A stretch of 64,000 nt of DNA from Pantoea sp. IMH (GCF_000599885.1 NZ_JFGT01000002.1:1054001-1118000), one strand, 5' to 3'. Positions 1 to 9,876 are shown, counted from the stretch's first letter. The notes: generated by a model from the sequence alone, not told the origin. Numbers and translations are program-made.

Positions 1-128
1 GGATGGGCACGCGTTGCGGGTTCGCTGGCTTCCACCAGCGTCACCGGCACCTTGCCGCCGGTCAGATGCGAGATTGCCAGCGCCAGCGTGGCACCAGCCA
101 TTCCTCCGCCTGCAATAATGATGCTCAT
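1..128 (-). CDS. ubiH: 2-octaprenyl-6-methoxyphenyl hydroxylase UbiH (N-terminal fragment)
   Basis: Only the first 42 codons lie in the window; the gene runs off the left edge. The visible N-terminus has a beta strand followed by GGGMAGATLALAIS, the Rossmann glycine motif (GxGxxG-like) that binds FAD in the aromatic-ring hydroxylases. It closely resembles the start of E. coli UbiH, the flavin monooxygenase of aerobic ubiquinone synthesis. The ATG overlaps the pepP stop (ATGA), so the two are translationally coupled, as in the known pepP-ubiH-ubiI operon. The identification rests on about 40 residues plus gene order. Confidence 0.88.
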   Translation of the reverse strand, partial: MSIIIAGGGMAGATLALAISHLTGGKVPVTLVEASEPATRAH

Positions 129-1441
129 AGTCGCTTCGCTGCCGCCATCAGGGCTTCAATTTCATCGGGATCTTTCACCACGCTGTCGGTCAGATTTTCG
201 TTGCCCTCAGCGGTGATAAGAATGTCATCCTCAATGCGAATACCGATACCGCGATATTCGGCGGGTACATCGGCATCCGGCGCGATATAGAGGCCCGGTT
301 CAACGGTGATCACCATACCGGGTTCAAGCTGGCGGTCACGATCGCTGCCATAGAAGCCAACGTCATGCACATCCAGCCCCAGCCAGTGGCTCAGGCCGTG
401 CATAAAGAATTGCCGGTGCGCCTGCGCGTCGATCAGCGCATCAACGTCGCCCTCCATGACGCCGAGGTCTACCAGGCCGCTAACCATGATTCTGACCACT
501 TCCGCATTCACTTCACGAATGCTCGTCCCCGGACGAAACAGCGCCAGCGAGCGATTGAGGGAGGCGAGGACAATGTCATAAATGGCGCGTTGTGGCGCGG
601 TAAAGCGGCCATTAACCGGGAAGGTGCGGGTGATATCTCCTGCGTAGCCGCGATATTCACAGCCGGCATCAATCAGCACCAGTTCGCCATCGCGCATCTG
701 AGAGGCGTTTTCGGTGTAGTGCAGGATGCAGCCGTTCTCGCCCGCGCCCACAATGGTGTTGTATGCAGGATAGCGTGCACCGTGGCGGGTAAACTCATGA
801 TGAATTTCCCCTTCCAACTGATATTCAAACATGCCCGGGGAACATTTTTCCATGGCGCGGCGATGGGCCAGCGCACTGATGCGCCCCGCTTCACGAAGGA
901 TCGCCTGCTCTTCCGGAGATTTGAACAGGCGCATTTCATGTACCCAGGGACGCCAGTCGGTCATCGTGGCGGGCGCGCGCAGATTTTGCCGCGAACCGCG
1001 CCGCAAGGTTTCGAGCGCGTCAAACATCAGCCGATCGGCTTCCGGATAGCCGCCCTGCGCATGATAGACCACATCCAGTCCATTCAGCAGCTGAGGGAGC
1101 TGCTCGCCAATGTCGCCGTAGGGTAGCGCGCGATCGACCGATAGCGCCTCCGGCGCAGCGTCCTGACCCAGACGACGCCCAAACCAGATTTCCGCCGTCA
1201 GATCGCGTACACGATTAAACAGCACGCTGTGGTGGTGATTCTCATCACTTTTAATCAGCACCAGTACGGCTTCCGGCTCGTTAAAGCCGGTGAAATACCA
1301 GAAATCGCTGTTCTGCCGGTAGGGATATTCGCTGTCGTTGCTGCGGGTCACTTCCGGGGCAGCGAAGATCACCGCCGCGCTGGCGGGTGCCATTTTCGCT
1401 AACAGCGCCTGGCGGCGGCGTAAAAATTCTTGCCGGGTCAT
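125..1441 (-). CDS. pepP: Xaa-Pro aminopeptidase PepP
   Basis: The 438-residue protein is a cytoplasmic metallopeptidase of family M24B that removes an N-terminal residue preceding proline. The N-terminal domain (about 1-170) is followed by the pita-bread catalytic domain. The five dimanganese ligands are visible as D258, D269, H352, E381 and E404, in the motifs LIDAG, GYAGDI, HGLSHWLG, TVEPG and RIEDD. Length matches E. coli PepP (441). It lies downstream of ygfB (44 bp gap) and overlaps the ubiH start by 4 bp, so ygfB-pepP-ubiH look like one operon. Nothing unusual was seen. Confidence 0.97.
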   Translation of the reverse strand: MTRQEFLRRRQALLAKMAPASAAVIFAAPEVTRSNDSEYPYRQNSDFWYFTGFNEPEAVLVLIKSDENHHHSVLFNRVRDLTAEIWFGRRLGQDAAPEALSVDRALPYGDIGEQLPQLLNGLDVVYHAQGGYPEADRLMFDALETLRRGSRQNLRAPATMTDWRPWVHEMRLFKSPEEQAILREAGRISALAHRRAMEKCSPGMFEYQLEGEIHHEFTRHGARYPAYNTIVGAGENGCILHYTENASQMRDGELVLIDAGCEYRGYAGDITRTFPVNGRFTAPQRAIYDIVLASLNRSLALFRPGTSIREVNAEVVRIMVSGLVDLGVMEGDVDALIDAQAHRQFFMHGLSHWLGLDVHDVGFYGSDRDRQLEPGMVITVEPGLYIAPDADVPAEYRGIGIRIEDDILITAEGNENLTDSVVKDPDEIEALMAAAKRL

Positions 1442-1484
1442 CAGCCTCTCCTGAATGCAGTCCTTGTTGGGATCCTGACGTCGC

Positions 1485-2063
1485 TTAGTGCAGCGTCGGT
1501 TTTTTTACTTCCACCGCGGTCGGCTGTTGGTGAGTGAACGTGTCGTGGCAAAGCAGCGCCGCCACGCGAACATACTCAATCACCTCTTCCAGCGACTGCT
1601 CAAGTTCTTCCTGATCTTCATCTTCATCATAGCCAAGCTGCGCGATGGTACGCAGATCGTCAATCGCTTCGCCCGTTTCACCTTTCACTTTATCCAGCTT
1701 AGGCTGAGAAACCCCCAGGCCTAACAGAAAATGATTCACCCATCCGGCCAGCGCATCGGCGCGATCGAAAACGCTGATGTCATCATCGTCCGGCAGATAG
1801 AGCTGAAAAAGGAAGCCCTCCTCCTCCAGCGCATCACCGATGCCCTGATGGAGCTGCTGAAGCGGCTGAGACAGCGACTGAGAAAACGCCATGCCTTCAT
1901 TCGTCAACTCATGAACCAGCGTCTGCCAGCTGCTGTCTTTGTTGCCGCCGCAGATCATTCCGCTGATCAGGCCGTGCATTTCAGCAGGCGTCATTCCCAC
2001 GCCCTGCTGCGTCAGTGCTGAAGCCAGCTGGTCGTAGCCCGGCATTGTGTTTGATAGTGACAT
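1485..2063 (-). CDS. ygfB: UPF0149 family protein YgfB
   Basis: A 192-residue, acidic, mostly helical cytoplasmic protein of the UPF0149/YecA-like family, same length as E. coli YgfB. It has a conserved N-terminal helix pair (about 8-60, with the motif [11 protein letters not shown]) and an acidic stretch rich in D and E around residues 140-155. The molecular role in E. coli is not established. In Pseudomonas a YgfB protein affects ampD control, but that should not be assumed here. It is first in the ygfB-pepP-ubiH operon and is divergent from zapA across about 170 bp. Confidence 0.93.
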   Translation of the reverse strand: MSLSNTMPGYDQLASALTQQGVGMTPAEMHGLISGMICGGNKDSSWQTLVHELTNEGMAFSQSLSQPLQQLHQGIGDALEEEGFLFQLYLPDDDDISVFDRADALAGWVNHFLLGLGVSQPKLDKVKGETGEAIDDLRTIAQLGYDEDEDQEELEQSLEEVIEYVRVAALLCHDTFTHQQPTAVEVKKPTLH

Positions 2064-2234
2064 ACGTTTTGGTCGTCGTTGGCTGAGTAAGTTCGTGATA
2101 TGCTACCACCAGGTGCCTCAACGATTCCAGAAAGGGGTTGTTTCTTCTAATAGGGGTAGTTATAGTTGCGCCCCTCCCAGCCCGGTGTGCGGTTAAGGGT
2201 GATTGGCGGCGCAGTAATCAGTCAGGATGGTGGC

Positions 2235-2564
2235 ATGTCTGCACAACCCGTAGATCTTCAAATTTTTGGTCGTTCTTTAAGAGTAAATTGTCCGCCTGAA
2301 CAGCAAGATGCGCTGAACAGTGCTGCCGAAGACCTTAATCAGCGGTTGCAGGATTTAAAAGTCCGCACTAGAGTCACAAATACCGAGCAGCTGGTTTTTA
2401 TCGCTGCCCTGAACGTTTGTCACGAGCTGGCGCAGGAAAAAGTCAAAACGCGCGATTATGCCAGCAACATGGAACAGCGTATCCGGATGCTGCAACAGAC
2501 CATTGAGCAGGCATTGCTTGAGCAAGGTCGCATAACGGAACGTTCAGGACCGAAGTTCGAATAA
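2235..2564 (+). CDS. zapA: Cell division protein ZapA
   Basis: ZapA is a small cytosolic protein that bundles FtsZ filaments at the division ring. The open frame extends upstream to 2166, but I start it at 2235: [14 protein letters not shown] matches the E. coli N-terminus, the length is then exactly 109 residues as in E. coli, and an AGGATGG ribosome site precedes it. The N-terminal globular domain (1-50) is followed by a long C-terminal coiled coil (about 65-100, containing [14 protein letters not shown]). It is followed by the 6S RNA gene, the same order as in E. coli. Confidence 0.96.
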   Translation: MSAQPVDLQIFGRSLRVNCPPEQQDALNSAAEDLNQRLQDLKVRTRVTNTEQLVFIAALNVCHELAQEKVKTRDYASNMEQRIRMLQQTIEQALLEQGRITERSGPKFE

Positions 2565-2606
2565 CACGTCATCGTTAACTGTGCTACAGTGACGGTGAAG
2601 TAAAAA

Positions 2607-2789
2607 ATTCTCTGAGATGTTTGCAAGCGGGCCAGTCCCCTGAGCCGATATTTCATACCAACAGAGTGTGGCGCTCTGTAACCTGTGAGCATGCTCGGTC
2701 CGTCCGAGAAGCCTGATGGTTGCGACGGCACATTCACCTTGAACCAAGGGTTCAAGGGTTACAGCCTGCGGCGGCATCTCGGAGATTCC
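2607..2789 (+). ncRNA. ssrS: 6S RNA
   Basis: A 183-nt segment between zapA and the 5-formyl-THF cyclo-ligase gene matches E. coli 6S RNA closely. It has the 5' closing strand TTCTCTGAGATG, the GAGCATGCTCGGTCCGTCC block, the TTCACCTTGAACCAAGGGTT block, and the 3' closing strand GGCATCTCGGAGATTCC, which pairs with the 5' end. 6S RNA is a double-stranded promoter mimic that sequesters sigma-70 RNA polymerase in stationary phase. Ends are set by homology to the mature E. coli RNA and could be off by a base or two. Confidence 0.97.
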
Positions 2790-2938
2790 CTTCTTTACCT
2801 TTCTTTTCTCAGCAGTGACCTCTGCCCCAGAGGCTCGACGTTCTCTCCCTGGTATGACACACTTTCAGAAAGCGTTTCCGCGTAATAATGCGGCACCAAT
2901 TATGCGGATTATTGCTCCACGTAACGGGAGTCATCGTC

Positions 2939-3526
2939 TTGGATCTGAACCTTCTTGACCGGCAGGATATCCGCACCCAGGTGCGCCATCTCCGCCGTGC
3001 CCTGACGCCAGAACAGCAGCAGCAGGCCGCCGTGCAGGCCGCCGGACGCGCACTGAGCTTTGAGCCGGTGCAACAGGCAAAAAAAATCGCGCTGTTTCTC
3101 TCTTTTGATGGCGAACTGAATACCCGCCCGCTGATTGAGCGTCTCTGGCAGCGGGAACAGCAGGTTTATCTGCCGGTACTTCATCCTTTCTCGCCAGGCC
3201 AACTGCTTTTTATGCGTTACGAAGCTGACACGCCGCTGTCGCCAAACCGTCTGCGTATCCCGGAACCGCCGCTGAATATCCGAAACATGGCCACCTTAAG
3301 CGAACTGGACGTGCTGATGGTGCCGCTGGTCGCTTTTGACCGCCAGGGACAGAGGCTGGGAATGGGCGGAGGCTTCTACGATCGCACGCTGCAGAACTGG
3401 CAGCAGCACGGCTTTTTGCCGGTGGGGCTGGCGCATGACTGTCAGCAAATCCCACAGCTGCCGGTCGCCGAATGGGATGTTCCCCTGCCCGCGTTAATTA
3501 CGCCCTCAACGATCTGGCAGTGGTAA
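2939..3526 (+). CDS. fau: 5-formyltetrahydrofolate cyclo-ligase
   Basis: The enzyme converts 5-formyl-THF to 5,10-methenyl-THF using ATP, recycling an inhibitory folate in the cytoplasm. Family signatures are the N-terminal IRTQVRHLRRALTP basic helix and the C-terminal GMGGGFYDRTL nucleotide-binding loop. The frame is open back to an ATG at 2888, but that ATG has no ribosome site and adds non-conserved hydrophobic residues. I prefer the TTG at 2939, which follows GGGAG at good spacing and gives 195 residues. It lies directly downstream of ssrS, with which it is co-transcribed in E. coli. Also called ygfA. Confidence 0.92.
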   Translation: MDLNLLDRQDIRTQVRHLRRALTPEQQQQAAVQAAGRALSFEPVQQAKKIALFLSFDGELNTRPLIERLWQREQQVYLPVLHPFSPGQLLFMRYEADTPLSPNRLRIPEPPLNIRNMATLSELDVLMVPLVAFDRQGQRLGMGGGFYDRTLQNWQQHGFLPVGLAHDCQQIPQLPVAEWDVPLPALITPSTIWQW

Positions 3527-3544
3527 GCCGTCCCGCTGAATGAA

Positions 3545-3568
3545 TAAAGGCCACCTGAGTGGCCTTAA
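3545..3568. terminator. Hairpin terminator between fau and serA
   Basis: AAGGCCAC/GTGGCCTT is a perfect 8-bp stem with a CTGA loop (3547-3566). It sits between the convergent fau and serA genes, so it can serve both. The flanking T tracts are short, which lowers certainty about strength. Confidence 0.7.
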
Positions 3569-3584
3569 GTGAATGTCCGTTATA

Positions 3585-4820
3585 TTAATAAAGCAGACGG
3601 GCGCGGATAGTGCCGGGGATCGCTTTCATCAGCTGTAGCGCGGTATTGGCCACATCCTGAGGCGCTTCAATATCAATGACCACATAGCCCATATGCGGCG
3701 TGGTTTGCAGGTACTGCGCGGCAATATTGATGCCCTGTCCGGCAAAGATATTGTTAATGGCGGTCAGTACGCCCGGCCTGTTTTCATGGATATGCAGCAG
3801 ACGGCTCTGATTGCCATGCATCGGCAGCGACACTTCCGGGAAGTTAACGGCGGAAAGCGTGGAGCCGTTATCAGAGTATTTCGCCAGCTTGCCCGCCACT
3901 TCAATACCGATATTTTCCTGCGCTTCCTGGGTGGAGCCACCAATATGCGGCGTCAGGATCACATTATCAAATTCGCACAGCGGCGAAGTGAAAGGATCGC
4001 TGTTGGTTGCCGGTTCTTCGGGGAAAACGTCAATCGCCGCCCCGGCCAGATGCTTGTCCGCCAGGACTTTACAGAGTGCCGGAATATCCACCACCGTGCC
4101 GCGTGAGGCGTTAATCAGCAGTGCACCTGGCTTCATCTGCGACAGCTCCGCTGCGCCGATCATATTCTGCGTTGACGCCGTTTCGGGAACGTGAAGGCTG
4201 ACCACATCGCTCATATTCAGCAGATCGGAAAGCGCGCGTACCTGGGTCGCATTCCCCAGCGGTAACTTGTTCTCAATGTCATAAAAATAGACATGCATGC
4301 CCAGGCTTTCCGCCAGCACGCCCAGCTGCATACCGATATGGCCATAGCCAATGATGCCAAGCTTCTTACCGCGAGCTTCATAGGAGCCGACAGCCAGCTT
4401 ATTCCAGATGCCGCGGTGCGCTTTAGCGTTGGCCGCAGGCACGCCGCGCAGCATCAGCAGCAGTTCACCGATAACCAGCTCTGCCACGGATCGGGTATTT
4501 GAGAACGGGGCGTTGAAGACCGGGATCCCGCGCTTCCCTGCCGCATCAAGATCGACCTGATTGGTCCCGATACAGAAACAGCCAACGGCAACCAGCTTCT
4601 CCGCGGCGGCAAAAATCTCTTCGGTCAGTTGGGTACGCGATCGGATGCCGATGAAGTGAGCATCGCGGATGGATGCTTTCAGCGCTTCGCTGTCCAGCGC
4701 GCCTTTGTGAAATTCGATATTGGTATAGCCTGACGCGCGCAGATTTTCTACCGCGCTCTGGTGTACGCCTTCCACCAGCAGGAACTTAATCTTGTCTTTC
4801 TCCAGTGATACCTTTGCCAT
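3585..4820 (-). CDS. serA: D-3-phosphoglycerate dehydrogenase SerA
   Basis: SerA catalyses the NAD-dependent first step of serine synthesis, oxidising 3-phosphoglycerate in the cytoplasm. The 411-residue protein shows the Rossmann motif GIIGYGHIG (around 155-163), the catalytic region with ALLINASRGTVVDIPAL, and a C-terminal ACT domain (about 337-411, ending with RARLLY). That domain binds serine for feedback inhibition in the E. coli enzyme. Length is one residue more than in E. coli. It has a long upstream region (4821-5212), consistent with a controlled promoter; in E. coli the regulator is Lrp. Confidence 0.97.
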   Translation of the reverse strand: MAKVSLEKDKIKFLLVEGVHQSAVENLRASGYTNIEFHKGALDSEALKASIRDAHFIGIRSRTQLTEEIFAAAEKLVAVGCFCIGTNQVDLDAAGKRGIPVFNAPFSNTRSVAELVIGELLLMLRGVPAANAKAHRGIWNKLAVGSYEARGKKLGIIGYGHIGMQLGVLAESLGMHVYFYDIENKLPLGNATQVRALSDLLNMSDVVSLHVPETASTQNMIGAAELSQMKPGALLINASRGTVVDIPALCKVLADKHLAGAAIDVFPEEPATNSDPFTSPLCEFDNVILTPHIGGSTQEAQENIGIEVAGKLAKYSDNGSTLSAVNFPEVSLPMHGNQSRLLHIHENRPGVLTAINNIFAGQGINIAAQYLQTTPHMGYVVIDIEAPQDVANTALQLMKAIPGTIRARLLY

Positions 4821-5212
4821 TTCCCGACCCTATTTAGCTGACTTCAGAAGTGGCTAATCTTGTTACGAAAACGGTAGCCTGCCCGCAACGCTGAGTCAGC
4901 CGAAGGGGGACATTTCCCTTGCCGTTGTGCTGACTCCATACCTTGTTGCTGCGGCTTACCTTTCCGGAGATAAGTTAGCCTTCTGCCAAAATATCAAAAT
5001 TTCCGGCGGCGGCAATACAAACGATTGCCCCCCCGTCAGCATGGCAGGAGCGAAGATCGCGCTAACCTGACAGATAATCACGGCTGCCACTTCAACTTCA
5101 GCAGAATCCCCCTGAAGGTTACCGTTGTGTGACATAAGTCACTAAATTTCAGGGGGTGAAGAAAAGATGTTTTTTAGCCTGAATTAACTGGCACGGCATG
5201 ACGCGTGTCAGA
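4821..5212. other. serA upstream region with nested inverted repeats
   Basis: This 392-bp gap holds no convincing gene. It must contain the serA promoter (leftward) and the 3' end of the rpiA transcript. An unusual element lies at 5108-5156: CCCCCTGAA and TTCAGGGGG form a 9-bp inverted repeat, and inside it GTGAC-ATAA-GTCAC (5129-5142) forms a second one. It may be an rpiA 3' hairpin or a protein-binding site. No T tract follows on the rpiA side, so I do not call it a terminator. Confidence 0.5.
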
Positions 5213-5872
5213 TCATTTTTCTATTGTTTTAACACCGGATGCCGTACCGATCAGCGCCACATCCGCTCCACGGCTGGCAAATAAACCGACGGTCACCACG
5301 CCGGGCAAGGCGTTAATGGCTTTTTCCAGCGCAACGGCATCCAGAATGCGCAGATTATGCACATCAAGAATAATGTTGCCGTTATCGGTCACCACATGCT
5401 GGCGATACTCCGGCAGCCCCCCCAGCTTCACCAGCTCACGGGCGACGAAGCTACGTGCCATCGGGATCACTTCCACAGGCAGAGGGAAACGGCCAAGTAC
5501 GTCCACCTGCTTTGACTCATCGGCGATGCAGATAAAGGTCTCTGCCACGGCTGCAATAATCTTTTCGCGGGTTAACGCCGCGCCGCCGCCTTTGATCATC
5601 TGCATCGCGCCGTTTATCTCATCGGCGCCATCGACATAGATTGACAGTGAATCGACCTCATTGAGGTCAAACACCTGAATCCCCAGGCCTTTCAGTTTCT
5701 GGGTTGAGGCTTCCGAGCTGGAAACAGTACCCTCTATCTGATGCTTAACCGAGCCGAGCGCATCAATGAAATGGGCGGCGGTTGAGCCGGTACCCACGCC
5801 CACGATGGTGCCAGGCTTGACGTATTCCAGCGCGGCCCAGCCCACGGCCTTTTTGAGTTCTTCCTGCGTCAT
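5213..5872 (-). CDS. rpiA: Ribose-5-phosphate isomerase A
   Basis: RpiA interconverts ribose 5-phosphate and ribulose 5-phosphate in the non-oxidative pentose phosphate pathway. The frame is open upstream to 6331, but the true start is the ATG at 5872. [18 protein letters not shown] matches E. coli from residue 1 and gives the family length of 219. Conserved motifs are [13 protein letters not shown] (phosphate loop), YVDGADEIN (catalytic acid region) and [12 protein letters not shown]. It is divergent from argP, as in E. coli. Confidence 0.97.
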   Translation of the reverse strand: MTQEELKKAVGWAALEYVKPGTIVGVGTGSTAAHFIDALGSVKHQIEGTVSSSEASTQKLKGLGIQVFDLNEVDSLSIYVDGADEINGAMQMIKGGGAALTREKIIAAVAETFICIADESKQVDVLGRFPLPVEVIPMARSFVARELVKLGGLPEYRQHVVTDNGNIILDVHNLRILDAVALEKAINALPGVVTVGLFASRGADVALIGTASGVKTIEK

Positions 5873-6076
5873 AATATGTTTACAATCCCTGCTGCCATTG
5901 TGTGCGGCTAGTATAAAACAACCCCGGCCAAAAAATCCGCCCTGCCGGCGCATTTCCTGCCACTTTGCAAAGCAGCCCACAAAGACGCTGCCGCATAAAG
6001 TCGCCGTTGCACAGGGCAAAATGCCAAAAATATGGCATAGTGCTGTATCCACACCTGAATGAGAGCGAAAGGAATA

Positions 6077-6973
6077 ATGAAACGCCCGGATTATCGAACG
6101 CTTCAGGCGCTGGATGCGGTGATTCGCGAACGCGGCTTTGAGCGGGCCGCACAGAAGCTTTGCATCACACAGTCCGCCGTTTCCCAGCGCATCAAGCAGC
6201 TGGAAAATATGTTCGGGCAGCCGCTGCTGGTGCGAACCGTGCCGCCCCGCCCGACCGAACAGGGGCAGAAGCTGCTGGCGCTGCTGCATCAGGTTGAATT
6301 GCTCGAAGAGGAGTGGCTGGGTGATGAGCACAGCGGCACGACGCCTCTGCTGCTGTCGCTGGCGGTCAACGCCGACAGTCTGGCGACCTGGCTGCTGCCA
6401 GCGCTAAAAACGGTGCTGACCGACTCCCCGGTACGTCTCAACCTTCAGGTTGAAGATGAAAGCCGTACTCAGGAAAGGCTGCGTCGTGGCGAAGTGGTGG
6501 GTGCGGTGAGTATTCAGCCACAGCCCCTGCCCAGCTGCCTTGTCGATCAGCTGGGGGCACTGGACTATCTGTTCGTCGGCTCGAAAGATTTTGCGGCCCG
6601 TTACTTTCCGAACGGCGTCACGCGCTCCGCCTTGCTGAAAGCCCCTGCGGTCGCCTTTGATCACCTTGATGATATGCATCAGGCGTTTCTACAGCAGAAC
6701 TTTGATCTCTCGCCGGGGAGCGTGCCCTGCCATATCGTTAATTCATCAGAGGCCTTTGTGCAGCTGGCCCGCCAGGGAACGACCTGCTGTATGATCCCGC
6801 ATCTGCAGATAGAACGTGAACTGGCGGAAGGTGAGCTGATCGATCTGACGCCTGGCCTTTTCCAGCGCAGGATGCTTTACTGGCACCGCTTCGCACCGGA
6901 GAGCCGTCTGATGCGAAAAGTCACCGACGCCTTACTTGCTCACGGACGCCGCGTGCTGCGCCAGGGCGAGTAA
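6077..6973 (+). CDS. argP: LysR-type regulator ArgP
   Basis: ArgP (IciA) is a LysR-family activator that responds to arginine and lysine and switches on the arginine exporter gene argO. The N-terminal winged helix-turn-helix (about 1-60, with [23 protein letters not shown]) and the effector domain are nearly identical to E. coli. I chose the ATG at 6077 because GAAAGGA precedes it and the protein then starts [10 protein letters not shown] as in E. coli (298 residues). Its target argO lies 1.1 kb downstream on the opposite strand. Confidence 0.97.
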   Translation: MKRPDYRTLQALDAVIRERGFERAAQKLCITQSAVSQRIKQLENMFGQPLLVRTVPPRPTEQGQKLLALLHQVELLEEEWLGDEHSGTTPLLLSLAVNADSLATWLLPALKTVLTDSPVRLNLQVEDESRTQERLRRGEVVGAVSIQPQPLPSCLVDQLGALDYLFVGSKDFAARYFPNGVTRSALLKAPAVAFDHLDDMHQAFLQQNFDLSPGSVPCHIVNSSEAFVQLARQGTTCCMIPHLQIERELAEGELIDLTPGLFQRRMLYWHRFAPESRLMRKVTDALLAHGRRVLRQGE

Positions 6974-6978
6974 CAAAA

Positions 6979-7003
6979 AGGCCGCCCCGTTAAGGGACGG
7001 CCT
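6979..7003 (+). terminator. argP terminator
   Basis: AGGCCG-C-CCC, a GTTAA loop and GGG-A-CGGCCT form a GC-rich hairpin with one internal C/A mismatch, six bases after the argP stop. The following bases (CACTTTC) contain only a weak T run. The gene is convergent with yggE. Confidence 0.7.
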
Positions 7004-7040
7004 CACTTTCAACAGGCTAAGGCCTCAACGGCCGCCAGCC

Positions 7041-7766
7041 TTACTGACCGCGCTGGATCTCAAACACCACATCAACCTGATCGTCGAAATGAATGCTCTG
7101 CTGCTCGTAGGTCTGAGCTGCCGAGGTCATCGGTGCCGCATCGGCGGCTTTATACATCCTCGCCATTGGCATCGGCTGATAGTTGGCCACATGATAACGA
7201 ATGCTGTAGACCGGACCGAGCGTCGCGTTAAAGCCTTTTGCCAGCTGGCCAGCCTGGCGGGTGGCATCCTCAATCGCCGCCTGTCGCGCCTTGTCACGAT
7301 ACTGCTCAGGGTTAGCCACACCAAGCTCAACCGAGCGGATCTCGTTGAGTCCTGATTTCAGCGCGCCATCCAGCAGCTCATTCAGCTTATCGAGCTGGCG
7401 CAGCGTAACCTGCACCTGACGCACGGCGCGATACCCTTTCAGCACCGACTTACCATCTTTCAGATAGTCATATTCTGGCTGGGTACGCAGATTGGCCGCG
7501 TCGATATCTTTTTTCTCAATATTGTTTTTTTGCAGGAAGTCGAAGTATTGCGCCACGCGGGCGTCAGTCTGCTTTTTGGCTTCGGCCGCATCTTTCGAAG
7601 AGACGCTGACTTCAATTGAGAGCGTGGCGATATCCGGCGTGGCATCGACGCTGGACTGACCTGAAGTGACGACATGCGGGCCATCAGGTAACTCGCTGGC
7701 TACAGCAGTCGCTGAGAGCGCGGTGGTTGACATTAATCCGGCGATAACCAGGGCTTTTAATCTCAC
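7041..7766 (-). CDS. yggE: SIMPL-domain periplasmic protein YggE
   Basis: A 241-residue exported protein of the SIMPL (DUF541) family, linked in E. coli to protection against oxidative stress, biochemical role unknown. The N-terminus is a clear Sec signal peptide (MRLKALVIAGLMSTTALSATAVA, cleaved near residue 23). The SIMPL domain follows, beginning with the strand VVTSGQSSVDATPDIATLSI. It lies between argP and argO as in E. coli. The rightmost residues match the family end (VDVVFEIQ). Start supported by AGGAGG-like bases just upstream. Confidence 0.93.
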   Translation of the reverse strand: MRLKALVIAGLMSTTALSATAVASELPDGPHVVTSGQSSVDATPDIATLSIEVSVSSKDAAEAKKQTDARVAQYFDFLQKNNIEKKDIDAANLRTQPEYDYLKDGKSVLKGYRAVRQVQVTLRQLDKLNELLDGALKSGLNEIRSVELGVANPEQYRDKARQAAIEDATRQAGQLAKGFNATLGPVYSIRYHVANYQPMPMARMYKAADAAPMTSAAQTYEQQSIHFDDQVDVVFEIQRGQ

Positions 7767-8077
7767 AATCTTCCTCCTTGACGGGAAATGATGAGTCGCA
7801 TTCTGCCTTAACCAGCAGTTTATAATGCACTGAAGATGATGTTCAGATTTTTAATTCGATAAAAAGTTCGCCAGCAGACATGTTTTAACGCCCGGGCTGT
7901 CTATTTTTACCGGAAAAAAAGCGAACAGGCCACGGTTACCGCCGCAGCAACCCTTTGCCACAGCGACATTTACCACGACTATAACTGTTGTACGGTAAAA
8001 GGACAGGCACCGCGAAGCGGTCACCGATCGGGTGAAGCGCGCAGGTAATTTCCCTGCGCGAAAACCTCGGCAACAGG
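7767..8077. other. yggE-argO intergenic region
   Basis: No gene is supported in these 311 bp. It holds the yggE promoter and the 3' end of argO. CGCGCAGG/CCTGCGCG (8038-8060, 7-base loop) forms an 8-bp hairpin 18 bp past the argO stop that may end the argO transcript, though no T tract follows. A 91-codon frame crossing this region overlaps argO and looks spurious. Confidence 0.5.
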
Positions 8078-8698
8078 TCAGAAAAAGGCCATCCCCTGGA
8101 GAGCCAGTTTCAGGGCGATAGCCCACATTACCGCACCGACCAGCGCGTTAATAATGCGCTGCGCTCTCGTCGTATTCAGACGGGGCGAGAGCCACGCGGC
8201 CATCAGCGCCAGGCTAAAAAACCACAGCAGCGAGGCCATCGCGGAACCGAGCGCGAACCAGACCCGCGCCGCCGCCGGGAGCTGCCCGCCGAGGCTACCG
8301 AGCACCACAAAAGTATCGATATAGACATGGGGGTTCAGCCAGGTGACGGCCATCATGGTGGCAATGATTCGCCAGCGTCCCTGTTTGCGTATTTCGGCAC
8401 TTTCCAGATCGATATTGCCGCTCAGCGCCGTGCGGATAGCACCCCAGCCATACCACAGCAGAAACGCCACGCCGCCCCAGGTGACCAGGTTAAGCAACAG
8501 GGGTGACTGCGTTAACAGCGCGCTGCCGCCGAAAACGCCTGCGCAAATAAGGATGATGTCGCTCAGCGTACATAACCCGGCGGTCATTAAATGGTACTGA
8601 CGCCGGATGCCCTGGTTCATCACAAAGGCATTTTGTGGCCCCAGCGGCAGGATCAACGCAGCGCCCAGCGCCATCCCCTGGAAGAAAACAGACAGCAT
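8078..8698 (-). CDS. argO: Arginine exporter ArgO
   Basis: An inner-membrane exporter of the LysE/RhtB family with about six predicted membrane helices, 206 residues (E. coli 211). The family signature [18 protein letters not shown] sits after the first helix (residues 17-34). In E. coli, ArgO (YggA) exports arginine and canavanine and is activated by ArgP. The presence of argP nearby supports the same role. The promoter region (8699-8790) should carry the ArgP site; I could not define it by eye. Confidence 0.94.
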   Translation of the reverse strand: MLSVFFQGMALGAALILPLGPQNAFVMNQGIRRQYHLMTAGLCTLSDIILICAGVFGGSALLTQSPLLLNLVTWGGVAFLLWYGWGAIRTALSGNIDLESAEIRKQGRWRIIATMMAVTWLNPHVYIDTFVVLGSLGGQLPAAARVWFALGSAMASLLWFFSLALMAAWLSPRLNTTRAQRIINALVGAVMWAIALKLALQGMAFF

Positions 8699-8842
8699 GA
8701 AATTATCCTCACCTGATTACGTTGCGCTGAGTCTATCGGGACACAATCATTAGAGGAAATTGAATAATCTTATCGGTCATTAGCCATTCTTATCATAGCA
8801 GGTAAAAGAAGAGCGAACCGCAGTTCGCTCCTGTTCAGAAAT

Positions 8843-9736
8843 TTATTCTGGTTTAGCCAGACGGGTTGCTGGCGGCATCTCTGGTGTTTCTGGTTTATTT
8901 ACCTGATGCAGGTGAACATCCATCTGCGGATAAGGAATACCGATATCATTAGCATCCAGCGCAAGCTTGAACGCCTTCATCAAATCCCAGTAGACGTTAA
9001 TCAGTTCGCCGGCGTTACTCCAGCAGCGCACCACAAAGTTGAGCGAGGAAGGCCCCATCTCGTTCAGGCCAATCTGCACGCCCATATCCTGTAATACGCG
9101 TGGTTCGGCATCCACAACCTCACGCAGTAATGTAAGCACTTTATCCACATCTGCATCGTAGGCGACGCCGATAATGAATTCATTACGACGAACAGGTTCG
9201 CGTGAGAAGTTAACAATATTTCCTGCGATAACTTTGCCATTAGGAACCACAACGACTTTACCGTCTGCTGTCTTCAGCGTGGTTGAAAACAGTTGTACAT
9301 TCTGTACGGTGCCCATCACGCCGATATCAATAAATTCGCCTGTACGGAAAGGACGGAAGGTCACCAGCAGGACACCAGCGGCAAGGTTAGCCAGCGAATC
9401 TTTCAGCGCCAGACCGATAGCCAGACCTGCGGCGCCAAGAATGGCAATAACAGAAGCCGTTTGTACGCCCACTCTGCCCAGAGCGGCAATCAGCGTAAAC
9501 GCAATAAGAGCATAACGTACCAGCGTGGCAAGAAAACCCGCGACTGTTGCATCAAGGCGTCGCGCAAGCAGCACTTTATTCAGCGTATTAGCGATAATAC
9601 GTGAAAGGATCATCCCGACGACGAGAATGACAATTGCGGCAATGATATTGACTGAATAGCTGAGTAACAGCGCCTGATGCTGCACCAGCCAGCTTCCGGC
9701 ACTGTTGATGCCGTTTATCACGTTAAGATCTTCCAT
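8843..9736 (-). CDS. mscS: Small-conductance mechanosensitive channel MscS
   Basis: MscS is a heptameric inner-membrane channel that opens under membrane tension to release solutes in hypo-osmotic shock. The start at 9736 gives [18 protein letters not shown] as in E. coli and 297 residues. Three transmembrane helices lie at about 25-57, 68-91 and 96-127, followed by the cytoplasmic beta and alpha/beta vestibule. In the pore helix the E. coli pair Q112-G113 is K112-D113 here, while G101, G104, G108 and G121 are kept. G113 is the kink residue linked to inactivation, so gating may differ. Confidence 0.95.
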   Translation of the reverse strand: MEDLNVINGINSAGSWLVQHQALLLSYSVNIIAAIVILVVGMILSRIIANTLNKVLLARRLDATVAGFLATLVRYALIAFTLIAALGRVGVQTASVIAILGAAGLAIGLALKDSLANLAAGVLLVTFRPFRTGEFIDIGVMGTVQNVQLFSTTLKTADGKVVVVPNGKVIAGNIVNFSREPVRRNEFIIGVAYDADVDKVLTLLREVVDAEPRVLQDMGVQIGLNEMGPSSLNFVVRCWSNAGELINVYWDLMKAFKLALDANDIGIPYPQMDVHLHQVNKPETPEMPPATRLAKPE

Positions 9737-9876
9737 TTTATTTTCCTGTTGTTGTTCCCAGCGGGACATTCTCTTACAGCCAGCCAGAACTGACATTTCA
9801 GCTTGCAAGGTTAACCAATAAAGCGCTGACCTGCCAAATTTGCTGTTGCGGAAAGGCAATTTCCTCGCCTGGAAAA

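Noticed and set aside
365..1126. A 253-codon frame opposite pepP
   Set aside because: pepP carries all five metal ligands on the other strand; the frame has no family features.
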